Of a stretch of DNA of 24,903 nucleotides, positions 1 to 7,804 are shown piece after piece. The stretch's first letter is position 1. Each line of letters starts with the position of its first letter. The stretch covers positions 1 through 24,903 of the forward strand of contig NZ_FR892762.1 in the NCBI RefSeq assembly GCF_000434895.1. The letters run 5' to 3'. A program made the position numbers and the translations under genes. Source of the DNA: Phascolarctobacterium succinatutens CAG:287 (GTDB taxonomy: Bacteria > Bacillota > Negativicutes > Acidaminococcales > Acidaminococcaceae). The notes beneath the pieces are model-generated. The model searched no databases, had not been told where the DNA came from, and worked only from the letters and a program-made list of their open reading frames with translations.

Positions 1-1
1 A

Positions 2-412
2 ATACTGGGTATCCAGTATTGGGGGTACATATCAATCTTTAACGTTGGTGTATTTGCGGTAATTATTCCTTCTCTGGCAAAAATTAAAGTCAGTGATTTG
101 CTTGTATTGAGCTTTAATACCATTATGGTATTTATCGTGGTATTTGCTGTACTCTTCCTGTTCTTCTATATTCTGCCGCTGTGGAAAATCCTGGGCAACA
201 GAAACCTGGCTATGGGCGTAGCCGTAATGCAACTTTTGGGCTTCCCGGCAACCTATCTGGTAGCAAACGAAATTGCGATTGCTACAGGTGAAACGGAAGA
301 GGAAAGGCAGGTTGTCAACGACGCCATTATGCCGAAATATCTTGTAGGCGGTTTTGCTACTGTTACTACCTTCTCGGTAATTACTGCCGGTATTTTAGAG
401 AAATTCTTGTAA
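2..412 (+). CDS. C-terminal part of a multi-pass membrane transporter, probably sodium/glutamate symporter-like
   Basis: The reading frame is open from the left edge, so the gene is cut by the window and its start is not seen. About 136 residues are visible. They contain hydrophobic stretches (around IFNVGVFAVIIPSLA, FIVVFAVLFLFFYILPLW and MGVAVMQLLGFPATYLV), a short charged loop (ETEEERQVV) and a final glycine-rich membrane segment ending GILEKFL. The tail resembles the C-terminus of GltS-type sodium/glutamate symporters, which is a recollection of the family and not a search result. The gamma-glutamyltransferase gene begins 20 bases after the stop, so the two are probably co-transcribed. 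That pairing would suit glutamate or gamma-glutamyl compound uptake and use. Another secondary transporter family is possible. Confidence 0.6.
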   Translation: MLGIQYWGYISIFNVGVFAVIIPSLAKIKVSDLLVLSFNTIMVFIVVFAVLFLFFYILPLWKILGNRNLAMGVAVMQLLGFPATYLVANEIAIATGETEEERQVVNDAIMPKYLVGGFATVTTFSVITAGILEKFL

Positions 413-432
413 ATTGGTAAAGGAGAATAGTA

Positions 433-2040
433 ATGAAATTTGATGCACAAAATTATCCGTATGCTTCTAAACGTAGTGTTGTTTATGCTAAAAACGGTAT
501 GGTATGCGTAGGTAATCCTACCGCTGCTTCCGCAGGCCTGCAAACCTTGCTTAAGGGCGGTAACGCAATTGATGCTGCTATTACTGTTGCAACCTGCCAG
601 CCTGTAGTTGAGCCTACCGGCAATGGCTTGGGCAGTGACTGCTTTGCACTTATCTGGTATAAGGGCAAGCTGTATGGTATTAACGGCAGCGGTCCGGCGC
701 CGATGGCTGCTTCTATCGCAGCCCTGAAGGAACGTGGCTTTGATAAAATTCCTCCCTATGGTGTTGAGCCGATTAACGTTCCGGGTGCTGTAGGCGCATG
801 GATGGAAATTCATAAAAAGTTTGGCAAGCTGCCTATCAAAACTGTTATGGAACCCTCCATCAACTATGCGGAAAACGGCTATCCTGTTTCTCCGAACATG
901 AGCCGTCTGTGGGAAGAGGCTGACGGCTTCTATACCAAATATAAAGACAGACCGGAATTCAAAGGCTGGTTTGATACCTTTGAGCCTAACGGACATTGGC
1001 TCCAGCCGGGCGAAGTATTCAAGAATCCCGATATGGCTAAAAGCCTGCGCCTGATTGCCGAAACCTATGGTGATGCTTTCTATAAAGGTGAATTGGCAGA
1101 TAAGATTGACGCTTTTATGCAAGAACATAACGGCTTCCTGCGCAAGAGCGACCTTGAAGCCTACAAGCCGGAATGGGTTGAACCGCTGAGTGTCAACTAT
1201 CGCGGTTATGATATCTGGGAGCTGCCTCCTAACGGTCATGGTATTACCGTACTTATGGCGCTGAATATTCTTAAGGGCTATAACTTTACCGAACGCGATA
1301 CTGTAGAAACAATGCACAAGCAAATCGAAGCTATGAAGCTGAGCTTTGTTGATACTAAAGAATATGTTGCCGAGCCTTCCTACATGAAGGTTACTGCCGA
1401 GCAGCTTTTGAGCGAGCGTTATGCCGCAGACCGCCGTGCTCTGATTAATGATAAAGCACTGGAGCCGGTTGTAGGCGACCCGCGCTACAGCAGCACTGTT
1501 TACTTCTGCACCGCTGATGCCGAGGGTAATATGGTCAGCATGATTCAGAGCAACTATCGTGGCTTCGGCAGCGGTATCGTTGTACCCGGCACTTCTATTT
1601 CCTTTAATGACCGTGCCGAGAACTTCTCCTTTGATGAAAATCATCCGAATGCTTTGCAGGGTGGCAAGCGTCCGTATCACACCATTATTCCTGCCTTCAT
1701 GACCAAGGATGGTCAGGCTGTTAGTGCCTTTGGTATTATGGGTGGCTTTATGCAGCCGCAGGCTCATGTTCAGGTTGCTATGAACATGATTGATTTCGGC
1801 CTGAATCCGCAGCAGGCGCTGGATGCGCCGAGATGGCAGTGGATTGGCGGTAAAACTGTAGAAGTGGAACAGGATACTCCTAACCACATTATCCGTCAGC
1901 TGCAGCGTATGGGCCATAACGTTGTGGTTCAGCCGGACCCGTATCATATGGGCCGCGGACAGATTATTATCCGCGATGAGGATGGCGTGCTGTGCGGCGC
2001 AACCGAAAAGCGTACAGACGGACAGATTGCCTGCTTCTGA
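433..2040 (+). CDS. ggt: gamma-glutamyltransferase family protein (Ntn hydrolase, YwrD-like)
   Basis: The 535-residue protein belongs to the gamma-glutamyltransferase family, which breaks the gamma-glutamyl bond of glutathione and related compounds by hydrolysis or transfer. The N-terminal part has the family pattern GNPTAASAGLQTLLKGGNAIDAA. The subunit boundary is visible as YSSTVYFCTADAEGN; Thr355 aligns with the autocatalytic nucleophile (Thr391 of the E. coli enzyme). It is followed by SNYRGFGSGIVVPGT and the late GGFMQPQAHVQ segment. No signal peptide is seen, so unlike E. coli Ggt it should be cytoplasmic. The short STVY form of the nucleophile motif resembles YwrD-type members. An AAAGGAGA ribosome site precedes the ATG. 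The true substrate cannot be read from sequence. Confidence 0.9.
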   Translation: MKFDAQNYPYASKRSVVYAKNGMVCVGNPTAASAGLQTLLKGGNAIDAAITVATCQPVVEPTGNGLGSDCFALIWYKGKLYGINGSGPAPMAASIAALKERGFDKIPPYGVEPINVPGAVGAWMEIHKKFGKLPIKTVMEPSINYAENGYPVSPNMSRLWEEADGFYTKYKDRPEFKGWFDTFEPNGHWLQPGEVFKNPDMAKSLRLIAETYGDAFYKGELADKIDAFMQEHNGFLRKSDLEAYKPEWVEPLSVNYRGYDIWELPPNGHGITVLMALNILKGYNFTERDTVETMHKQIEAMKLSFVDTKEYVAEPSYMKVTAEQLLSERYAADRRALINDKALEPVVGDPRYSSTVYFCTADAEGNMVSMIQSNYRGFGSGIVVPGTSISFNDRAENFSFDENHPNALQGGKRPYHTIIPAFMTKDGQAVSAFGIMGGFMQPQAHVQVAMNMIDFGLNPQQALDAPRWQWIGGKTVEVEQDTPNHIIRQLQRMGHNVVVQPDPYHMGRGQIIIRDEDGVLCGATEKRTDGQIACF

Positions 2041-2069
2041 TTTAACAGCAGCTTAATGAAAAACTATTT

Positions 2070-2107
2070 CCCCGGTATTGCGTGTTTGCGCAATATCGGG
2101 GATTTTT
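2070..2107 (+). terminator. rho-independent terminator after ggt
   Basis: A 13-bp arm at 2070-2082 (CCCCGGTATTGCG) pairs with 2089-2101 (CGCAATATCGGGG), with one G-T-type pair. The loop is TGTTTG and the hairpin is followed by ATTTTT. It separates the transporter/ggt unit from acpS. Confidence 0.9.
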
Positions 2108-2206
2108 GCAATGCTGAAGAAGTTAAGCCTGCCGATATCTGTGGTAAAAGAAGCATCTCTTTAAATTTTGCAATATCTTTGTGAAAAACAAAAATAAAAA
2201 AAGGAT

Positions 2207-2236
2207 TTTGGATATACTTGCAAGAATTAATAATAG
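2207..2236 (+). promoter_or_regulatory. possible weak promoter for acpS
   Basis: A promoter is expected between the ggt terminator and acpS. The best candidate is TTTGGA (2207-2212) with TAATAG (2231-2236), 18 bases apart, in an A-rich stretch. Neither hexamer is strong, so the call is tentative. Confidence 0.25.
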
Positions 2237-2266
2237 TTACGAAGCTGTGTGAAGGAGTGAAAGCAA

Positions 2267-2644
2267 ATGATAGTAGGCATTGGCTGTGATATTATCGAAA
2301 TAGAACGTATTGCCCGGGCAATAAAGCGCGAGTCTTTCATTCAGCGTGTATTTACAGCAAAGGAGGCTGCTTATTGCCAAAGCCGTGGTCAGCAGGCAGC
2401 AGCAAGCTTTGCTGCGCGTTTTGCAGCTAAGGAAGCCGTGCTGAAGGCTTTGGGAACAGGCCTGAGAGAAGGTTCATTGCAGGAAATAGCTGTAGCTAAT
2501 GATGGGCTGGGCAAGCCTTTAGTGCAGCTTAGCGGGCACTTTGCAATGCTGGCAAAACAGCTTGGCGTAAAAAATATACAAATCAGCCTGAGTCATAGCA
2601 GAGATTTTGCTGTGGCCTATGTGATAATGGAGGATGACAAATGA
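2267..2644 (+). CDS. acpS: holo-[acyl-carrier-protein] synthase
   Basis: AcpS transfers 4'-phosphopantetheine from coenzyme A to a serine of acyl carrier protein, activating it for fatty acid synthesis in the cytoplasm. The 125-residue length is normal for the family. The N-terminus reads MIVGIGCDIIEIERI, with the metal-binding Asp8, and the second signature RFAAKEAVLKALGTG carries Glu56. The C-terminal LSHSRDFAVAYV strand is also typical. The start is set by GAAGGAG eleven bases upstream. The stop codon overlaps the next start by four bases (ATGA), so translation with the NAD(P)H-hydrate repair gene is probably coupled. That neighbour pair is common in Bacillota. Confidence 0.96.
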   Translation: MIVGIGCDIIEIERIARAIKRESFIQRVFTAKEAAYCQSRGQQAAASFAARFAAKEAVLKALGTGLREGSLQEIAVANDGLGKPLVQLSGHFAMLAKQLGVKNIQISLSHSRDFAVAYVIMEDDK

Positions 2645-4191
2645 AATTAGTAAATGTACAGGAAATGAAACAGCTTGATCAAATGGCGACAGCGGAATAT
2701 GCTGTACCGGGAATCTTATTGATGGATAATGCAGCGCAGGCTGTTGCTGATGCTGTAAATGATAGCTTGGACGAGCTGGACGGCGAAAGCGTAGTTGTTT
2801 TTTGCGGTGGCGGCAATAATGGCGGTGATGGCTTCGGTGCTGCCCGTTGGCTGCAAAATTACGGTGCGAGAGTGCGCGTTTTTGTTGTGGGCAAGGCATT
2901 GGAGGCTGTGACTGGTGATGCTGCAGCAGAGCTTGCGATGCTGCAAAAAACTGATATTAAGGTAGAGGCTATTGCCAGCGATGATGATTGGCTGCTGGCG
3001 GAGCTGGCTGTTGCCAAGGCAGATTTGTTGGTTGATGCGTTAGCAGGAACTGGTTTCCACGGCGAGCTGGAGGGAGATATTCTGCGTGCCTGCAAGCTGT
3101 TAAATGAAAGCGAAAAATATATTGTTGCTGTTGATGTGCCTACGGGTGTAAATGCAGATAATGGCACTGTTGCTGAAAATGCAGTGCGTGCAGATAAAAC
3201 AGTAACTATGGCTTTGCTGAAAACCGGTCTTTTACTTTATCCAGGTCGCGAATATTGCGGTGATATTGAGCTGGCAGATATTGGTATGCCTGCAAAAATG
3301 GCTGACGAATGTGCGAGCAAAAAATATCGTCTGACAGACGATATTGTACGCGAGCTGCTGCCGCTGCGCAAGGCAGATGCGCATAAGGGTGATGCCGGAC
3401 GCGCTGTAATTTGCGCTGGCAGCCCCGGTTTTACCGGTGCTGCAGCCTTGAGCAGCTACGCTGCTGTTAAGGCAGGCGCCGGGCTTGTTTCACTTTATAC
3501 TCCGCTCAGCAGCAGAGATGTGCTTGCAGGCAAGCTGACGGAGGTTATGGTGCATGGCTTGCTGGAGCGCATGCCTGGTATTTTGGGCGGCGGTGCTGCA
3601 GGCGATGTTGCGAAAAATGCTAATGCAGCTGACGTGCTGGCGATTGGCCCCGGCTTAGGCACCAGCGAAAGCACCCAGCAGGCAGTGCGCGATATATTGC
3701 TGCAGCTGCAGGTGCCTGTTGTTATTGACGCAGATGCACTGACAGCTTTGCAGGGGCATACAGAAATTTTGACGCAGATGCAGGCTGCAAAGGTACTGAC
3801 ACCGCATCCTAGCGAAATGGCACGCCTTATTGGTAAGGAAATCAGTGAAATTAATGCTGACCGTATTAATATTGCTATGCAATATGCGAAGGAATGGAAT
3901 GCTGTACTGGTGCTCAAGGGAGCGCCGACAGTTATTGCCTGCCCGGACGGCACTGTTTATGTCAACAGCACTGGCTCTAGTGTCTTGGCTACAGGTGGCA
4001 GCGGTGATGTGCTGACAGGTATTATTGCCGGTCTGGCAGCGCAGGAGATTACTTTGCAGGAGGCTGCTGTTTGCGGTGTTTATCTGCACGGAAAGGCTGC
4101 GGATATCAGTGGTATTGATATTGGTCTGGCAGCAGGTGAGCTGGCGCAGTTTTTGCCGGAGGCGCGACATGAGGTTCTGAAAGGCAATTAA
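2641..4191 (+). CDS. nnr: bifunctional NAD(P)H-hydrate epimerase / ADP-dependent NAD(P)H-hydrate dehydratase
   Basis: This 516-residue fusion repairs hydrated, damaged NADH and NADPH. The N-terminal epimerase (YjeF_N) domain spans roughly residues 1-215, with the glycine-rich CGGGNNGGDGFGAARWL motif near residues 55-71 and the later AVDVPTGVNADNG motif. The C-terminal ADP-dependent dehydratase (carbohydrate kinase-like) domain starts near HKGDAGRAVICAG (His248). It has AIGPGLG, VIDADAL and the ATP/ADP-site motif TGGSGDVLTG at 451-460. Both halves look complete and in normal order. The gene overlaps acpS by four bases. A possible promoter for the next gene lies shortly after its stop. Confidence 0.96.
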   Translation: MKLVNVQEMKQLDQMATAEYAVPGILLMDNAAQAVADAVNDSLDELDGESVVVFCGGGNNGGDGFGAARWLQNYGARVRVFVVGKALEAVTGDAAAELAMLQKTDIKVEAIASDDDWLLAELAVAKADLLVDALAGTGFHGELEGDILRACKLLNESEKYIVAVDVPTGVNADNGTVAENAVRADKTVTMALLKTGLLLYPGREYCGDIELADIGMPAKMADECASKKYRLTDDIVRELLPLRKADAHKGDAGRAVICAGSPGFTGAAALSSYAAVKAGAGLVSLYTPLSSRDVLAGKLTEVMVHGLLERMPGILGGGAAGDVAKNANAADVLAIGPGLGTSESTQQAVRDILLQLQVPVVIDADALTALQGHTEILTQMQAAKVLTPHPSEMARLIGKEISEINADRINIAMQYAKEWNAVLVLKGAPTVIACPDGTVYVNSTGSSVLATGGSGDVLTGIIAGLAAQEITLQEAAVCGVYLHGKAADISGIDIGLAAGELAQFLPEARHEVLKGN

Positions 4192-4210
4192 TGCTTTAAC
4201 GGTAATTTTG

Positions 4211-4240
4211 TTTACAGACTTCTGTAATTAGTGTTAAAAT
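4211..4240 (+). promoter_or_regulatory. probable promoter for the amidase gene
   Basis: TTTACA (4211-4216) and TAAAAT (4235-4240) lie 18 bases apart in the 95-base gap before the amidase. They give a reasonable sigma-A-type promoter about 50 bases upstream of translation. Confidence 0.45.
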
Positions 4241-4295
4241 AAATTGTTGAAGTAAAATCTTCGGTAAGAGTGTGTAAGTTTGCGAGGTGGAACTA

Positions 4296-5558
4296 TTGCG
4301 CAAGATTTTCCTGCTGACGCTGCTGGCCTGCTGTATGCTTTTAGGCGCGGCTGCTCAGGCGGCGCAGATAACAGATGTAAAATGGGGTGTCAATAAAGCA
4401 GACGTTCTGCGTATTGTTGTTGATGTAACGGATACTGCAGGCTATGCTGTTGATATGGATGGTAATACGCTGAATTTGACGGTAAACGCTGATAAGGGAG
4501 CGCAGGTGCCGCAGAGTAAGGCTGTAAAAAGCTCTTTGGCTGATTCCTTGAAAATTGTGGATAAAGGCAGCTACACGGTGGTGCGTGTACCGCTGAAACA
4601 GCGCCTGCTGGAAAAAAGCTATAAGGCTTTCGTCTTAAAGAAGGATCCTGCAACAGGCCGTCCCTTCCGTGTAGTGCTTGATGTTACGCCGCGCCAGGCT
4701 TCCTACAGCGGTTCCGGTGCTGCAACCACCGTTGTAAGCAACAGACCGGTAGTAAGCAACCGTCCAACAAAAAATAACAGCAGTATCAAGAAAAATACCG
4801 TTATAAAAACAAGTACCGCAGCGGATAAGAAAGCGGATAAAAAGAAGAGCAGCAGTAAAAAGAAAAACGATAATAAGAAAAATACTGCTGCTGCCAAAAC
4901 AGAAACAACAGTAAATAAACCGGTCAATAAATCTGATGCTGATAAGCCTGCGGTAATCAAAGGAAACGGCAGGTTCCGCACAAGCGGTGGCCTTGACGGT
5001 AAAATTATTACCTTAGATGCAGGCCATGGCGGTAGCGATCCGGGCGCTATCGGCAGTGATGGTACCAAAGAAAAAAATATTACCCTGGCTATTACAAAAA
5101 TAGTTAAGGAAATTCTGGAAGATAAGGGTGCCAAGGTTTATATGACGCGTACTACCGATGTTGATGTGTTCGGACCTAATGCCAGTGATGCAGAGGAACT
5201 GCAGGCACGTGTAAACGTAGGCGAAAAATATAATTCGGATATGTTCGTCAGCCTGCATATTAATTCTTCGGTCAATAAAAATGTTGGTGGTTTTTCTACA
5301 TACTACTATCCGAAAACCGATAATGATTTGCGCTTAGCCAAAAATATCCAAAATAAGCTGGCAGCTAATTTTGGTGTAGATGATTTGGGTGTACGTCAGG
5401 CAAACTTTTATGTTATCAAGCGTATCAGTATGCCAGCAGTTTTGGTTGAAATGTGCTTCATCAGCAATGAAAAGGAGCTGACCTTGATGAAGGGACAATG
5501 GTTCCAAAAGAAGACAGCGTGCCTGATTGCTGAAGGAATTGAACAATATTTTGCATAA
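4296..5558 (+). CDS. exported N-acetylmuramoyl-L-alanine amidase (AMIN + Amidase_3)
   Basis: The enzyme cuts the bond between N-acetylmuramic acid and the stem peptide of peptidoglycan outside the membrane. TTG at 4296 is preferred as start because GAGGTGG at 4284-4290 is then a ribosome site five bases upstream. The alternative GTG at 4287 would sit inside that site. From the TTG the protein is 420 residues and opens with a clean signal peptide (MRKIFLLTLLACCMLLGAAAQA). An AMIN domain follows at about 25-115 (AQITDVKWGVNKADVLRIVVD), then a Lys/Ser/Asn-rich linker at about 150-220. The Amidase_3 domain runs from about 233 to the end, with zinc ligands His244 (DAGHGG), Glu259 and His321 (SLHINSS) and catalytic Glu385 (VLVEMCF). 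All key residues are present. Confidence 0.93.
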   Translation: MRKIFLLTLLACCMLLGAAAQAAQITDVKWGVNKADVLRIVVDVTDTAGYAVDMDGNTLNLTVNADKGAQVPQSKAVKSSLADSLKIVDKGSYTVVRVPLKQRLLEKSYKAFVLKKDPATGRPFRVVLDVTPRQASYSGSGAATTVVSNRPVVSNRPTKNNSSIKKNTVIKTSTAADKKADKKKSSSKKKNDNKKNTAAAKTETTVNKPVNKSDADKPAVIKGNGRFRTSGGLDGKIITLDAGHGGSDPGAIGSDGTKEKNITLAITKIVKEILEDKGAKVYMTRTTDVDVFGPNASDAEELQARVNVGEKYNSDMFVSLHINSSVNKNVGGFSTYYYPKTDNDLRLAKNIQNKLAANFGVDDLGVRQANFYVIKRISMPAVLVEMCFISNEKELTLMKGQWFQKKTACLIAEGIEQYFA

Positions 5559-5574
5559 TACGGAGGCGGCAAGA

Positions 5575-6111
5575 ATGAGAAAGCTAATTTTATTGATGCT
5601 GCTTTTGTGTGCAGTAATAGCAAGCGGTTGCAGTGAAAATGTTCCGCCGCAAGAGGATGCCAAGAATGCAGCAACTGCTGTAGTGCAGGAAAAAAAGGAT
5701 ATCAGCTTTATTGTTTATCGTGCAGCTTCTGATGGCAGCGAAAAGCTGTTGCCGGAAAAAATTACGATGAAGGATAACGGCAAAAGTTTGCCGGAAAATG
5801 CTTTGATTGCTTTGGTGACTACAAAGCCGCAGGATGCGAAGATGGATGATGTTGTACCTATCGGCACTAAGGTTCGAAGTCTGAAAATTGAGCAGGACGG
5901 CACTGCCTATGCTGATTTTACGCGCGAGCTGGCCAAGAAGGGACAAGGCTCCTATGGCGAGATGATGCTTTGCTACGCTATTACCAATACCTTGACAGAG
6001 TTTCCGGAAATTAAACGGGTACAGATTCTGATAGAAGGTAAAAAGGCTATTACCTTGAGTGGTCATATGGATATTGAGGATCCGCTGACGCGTAATACGA
6101 CTTTACTGTAA
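5575..6111 (+). CDS. GerMN-domain lipoprotein
   Basis: The frame is open back to 5527 inside the amidase gene. The ATG at 5575 is the better start because CGGAGG lies nine bases upstream and the product then begins with a lipoprotein signal (MRKLILLMLLLCAVIASGC; lipobox Cys19). The 178-residue protein has a GerMN domain at about 55-165 (ALIALVTTKPQD, VRSLKIEQDGTAYADFTRELAKKG, YAITNTLTEFPEIKRVQILIEG). GerMN proteins are extracytoplasmic and occur with spore germination proteins or cell-wall amidases; their molecular role is poorly known. It starts 16 bases after the amidase stop, so the two are probably one operon acting on the envelope. Confidence 0.88.
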   Translation: MRKLILLMLLLCAVIASGCSENVPPQEDAKNAATAVVQEKKDISFIVYRAASDGSEKLLPEKITMKDNGKSLPENALIALVTTKPQDAKMDDVVPIGTKVRSLKIEQDGTAYADFTRELAKKGQGSYGEMMLCYAITNTLTEFPEIKRVQILIEGKKAITLSGHMDIEDPLTRNTTLL

Positions 6112-6118
6112 AAACAAA

Positions 6119-6151
6119 GAAGCGGTACTGGTAATTCTGGTGCCGCTTTTT
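6119..6151 (+). terminator. terminator after the GerMN lipoprotein gene
   Basis: An 8-bp stem (AGCGGTAC at 6121-6128 with GTGCCGCT at 6140-6147, one G-T pair) is followed by a short T run. Confidence 0.8.
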
Positions 6152-6205
6152 CAAATTATTGATTACTATGGCAAATACTTTTGCCAAATGTGAGGAGAGT
6201 TGGTT

Positions 6206-6679
6206 ATGGAAATTTATTTGCAGGACAGCGCTGCAACGGAAGCCTTGGGAAGGCTTTTGGGCAAGCATGCAGCAAGCGGTGATGTGTACTGCCTGAGCGG
6301 AGATCTGGGAGCAGGCAAAACGCTGCTCAGCCGCGGTGTTGCTGTAGCCTTGGGTGCTGAGGCTGAAGATGTCAACAGTCCGACCTTTGCCATCATGAAT
6401 GTTTATCAGGGGCGTGAGCTGGAAATAAGGCATTTTGATTTATATCGCCTAAACCGTCCGGAAGAGCTGGAAGACATTGGCTTTGAGGAATATGCCGGAG
6501 GCGATGGCGTAACCTTGATTGAATGGGCTGAGCTGTTCAAGGAGGAGTTACCGGAGGAATATCTGCAGATTACATTGCTGCATGATGGTGAAGGCCGTCG
6601 TGCTGTGCTGCAGGCTCAGGGTGAAAGATACGAAAAACTGCTGCAGGAGGTAGAAGAAGATGCTGACTTTAGCAATTGA
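6206..6679 (+). CDS. tsaE: tRNA t6A biosynthesis ATPase TsaE
   Basis: TsaE is the P-loop ATPase that supports the TsaB-TsaD complex in making N6-threonylcarbamoyladenosine at position 37 of ANN-decoding tRNAs. The 157-residue length fits. The Walker A motif is SGDLGAGKTLLSRG (Lys38, Thr39), and the later SPTFAIMNVY, FDLYRL and LIEWAE segments are typical. ATG at 6206 is chosen over the in-frame TTG at 6200 because GAGGAGA at 6192-6198 is correctly spaced from it. A small perfect hairpin (GGCAAA-TACT-TTTGCC, 6170-6185) lies just upstream of the ribosome site. The gene overlaps tsaB by 20 bases and heads a four-gene coupled unit. Confidence 0.95.
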   Translation: MEIYLQDSAATEALGRLLGKHAASGDVYCLSGDLGAGKTLLSRGVAVALGAEAEDVNSPTFAIMNVYQGRELEIRHFDLYRLNRPEELEDIGFEEYAGGDGVTLIEWAELFKEELPEEYLQITLLHDGEGRRAVLQAQGERYEKLLQEVEEDADFSN

Positions 6680-7355
6680 TACGGCCACCAAGGTGTGCAC
6701 GATTGCTTTATGCTGTGATAAGGAAATTTTAGCTGAATATACGATAAATATGGGGATGACACACAGCGAAGGCTTGCTGCCGCAATTAGACCAGCTGTTG
6801 CAGCGTACCGGTGTACAAAAGCAGGAGATAGAGCTTTTGGCTGTCAGCATGGGCCCCGGTTCCTTTACCGGTCTGCGTATCGGTCTGGCAACGGCAGAGG
6901 CTATGGCCTACAGCTGGCAGTGCTGCCTGCACGGTGTTGATACGCTTAAGGCGATGGCTTATAATATCCAGCTTGAGGGCAGGGTGCTGTCACCGGTGCT
7001 GGATGCCCAAAAGGGGAATTTTTACCAGGCCTTATATGAATGGCGCAATGGTGAGCTTGTAGAGCTGGCACCTGTTGAGGTTGTCAGTGCGGAAAAAGCA
7101 TTAGAAAGAATTGCGTTGCAGGGAACCCCTGCGTTGCTTTTGGGCGAGTGCACCAAGCTTGCGAAAAACGGTCTGCCTGATTTTATCAGCGTGGCACCCG
7201 AAGCATTGCGTATGCCTAAAGGCAGCTCTGTTGCCTTGGCTGCCTTGGCAGAATTTGATGCAGAAAACGATAAGAAAATTTTTGGCCTGGAGCCATACTA
7301 TATCAGAAGATCGGAGGCTGAGGAATTGTGGGAGAAGAAGCACAAGCAACAATAA
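6660..7355 (+). CDS. tsaB: tRNA t6A biosynthesis protein TsaB
   Basis: TsaB is the inactive ASKHA-fold partner that scaffolds TsaD in the t6A-forming complex. The 231-residue protein begins MLTLAIDTATKVCTIAL and carries the family motifs MTHSEGLLPQLD and SMGPGSFTGLRIGLATA, followed by LDAQKGNFYQALY. A CAGGAGGT ribosome site lies inside the end of tsaE, and the two genes overlap by 20 bases. The 3' end overlaps the GTG start of rimI by 28 bases. The tight overlaps suggest that protein ratios in the complex are held by translational coupling. Confidence 0.95.
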   Translation: MLTLAIDTATKVCTIALCCDKEILAEYTINMGMTHSEGLLPQLDQLLQRTGVQKQEIELLAVSMGPGSFTGLRIGLATAEAMAYSWQCCLHGVDTLKAMAYNIQLEGRVLSPVLDAQKGNFYQALYEWRNGELVELAPVEVVSAEKALERIALQGTPALLLGECTKLAKNGLPDFISVAPEALRMPKGSSVALAALAEFDAENDKKIFGLEPYYIRRSEAEELWEKKHKQQ

Positions 7356-7804
7356 GCTTCAGAGCAATGACGGAAGCAGATATTCCGGCTTTGGTTGCCA
7401 TAGAGGCACAATCCTTTTATGATGCCTGGAATGAAAATATGCTGCGCAATGAAATAGCAAACGAGCTGACTACTTATCTGGTAATGGAATATGCCGGCAA
7501 GCTCGTAGGTTATGCTGGCTTCTGGCTGGTGGCAGGCGAAGCGCAGATAACCCGCGTAGCTGTTGCTGAGGAGGAGCGCGGCCAAGGCTATGGTACACGC
7601 CTGACGGCAGGACTGGTGAACAAGGCCTGGGAGCTTGGTGCTACGGCGATGACGCTGGAGGTGCGCGAGGGCAACATTGCCGCGCAGAAGGTTTATCTGA
7701 CCTGTGGCTTTGCCAGCGAGGGCATTCGTCCGAATTATTATGAAGATAATCATGAAAATGCAGTTATAATGTGGCTGTATAAAGAAGGAGCAGGCCATGA
7801 ATAA
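7328..7804 (+). CDS. rimI: ribosomal protein bS18 N-alpha-acetyltransferase RimI-like GNAT
   Basis: The 158-residue GNAT-fold protein is placed as RimI by its position between tsaB and tsaD and by its sequence. In other bacteria RimI acetylates the N-terminus of ribosomal protein S18 using acetyl-CoA. The acetyl-CoA-binding motif is ITRVAVAEEERGQGYGTRL, followed by LEVREGNIAAQKVYLTCGF and the terminal NYYEDNHENAVIM that is typical of RimI. The start is GTG at 7328, with GGAGG at 7313-7317 as ribosome site, both inside the end of tsaB. The stop overlaps tsaD by eight bases. Confidence 0.92.
   Translation: MGEEAQATISFRAMTEADIPALVAIEAQSFYDAWNENMLRNEIANELTTYLVMEYAGKLVGYAGFWLVAGEAQITRVAVAEEERGQGYGTRLTAGLVNKAWELGATAMTLEVREGNIAAQKVYLTCGFASEGIRPNYYEDNHENAVIMWLYKEGAGHE

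Noticed and set aside
253..1947. Long open frame on the minus strand opposite ggt (564 codons)
   Set aside because: It lies wholly across a well-supported enzyme gene, has no family-like motifs and is a codon-bias shadow. The same applies to the long minus-strand frames opposite tsaD, groEL, the kinase and the SCIFF maturase.
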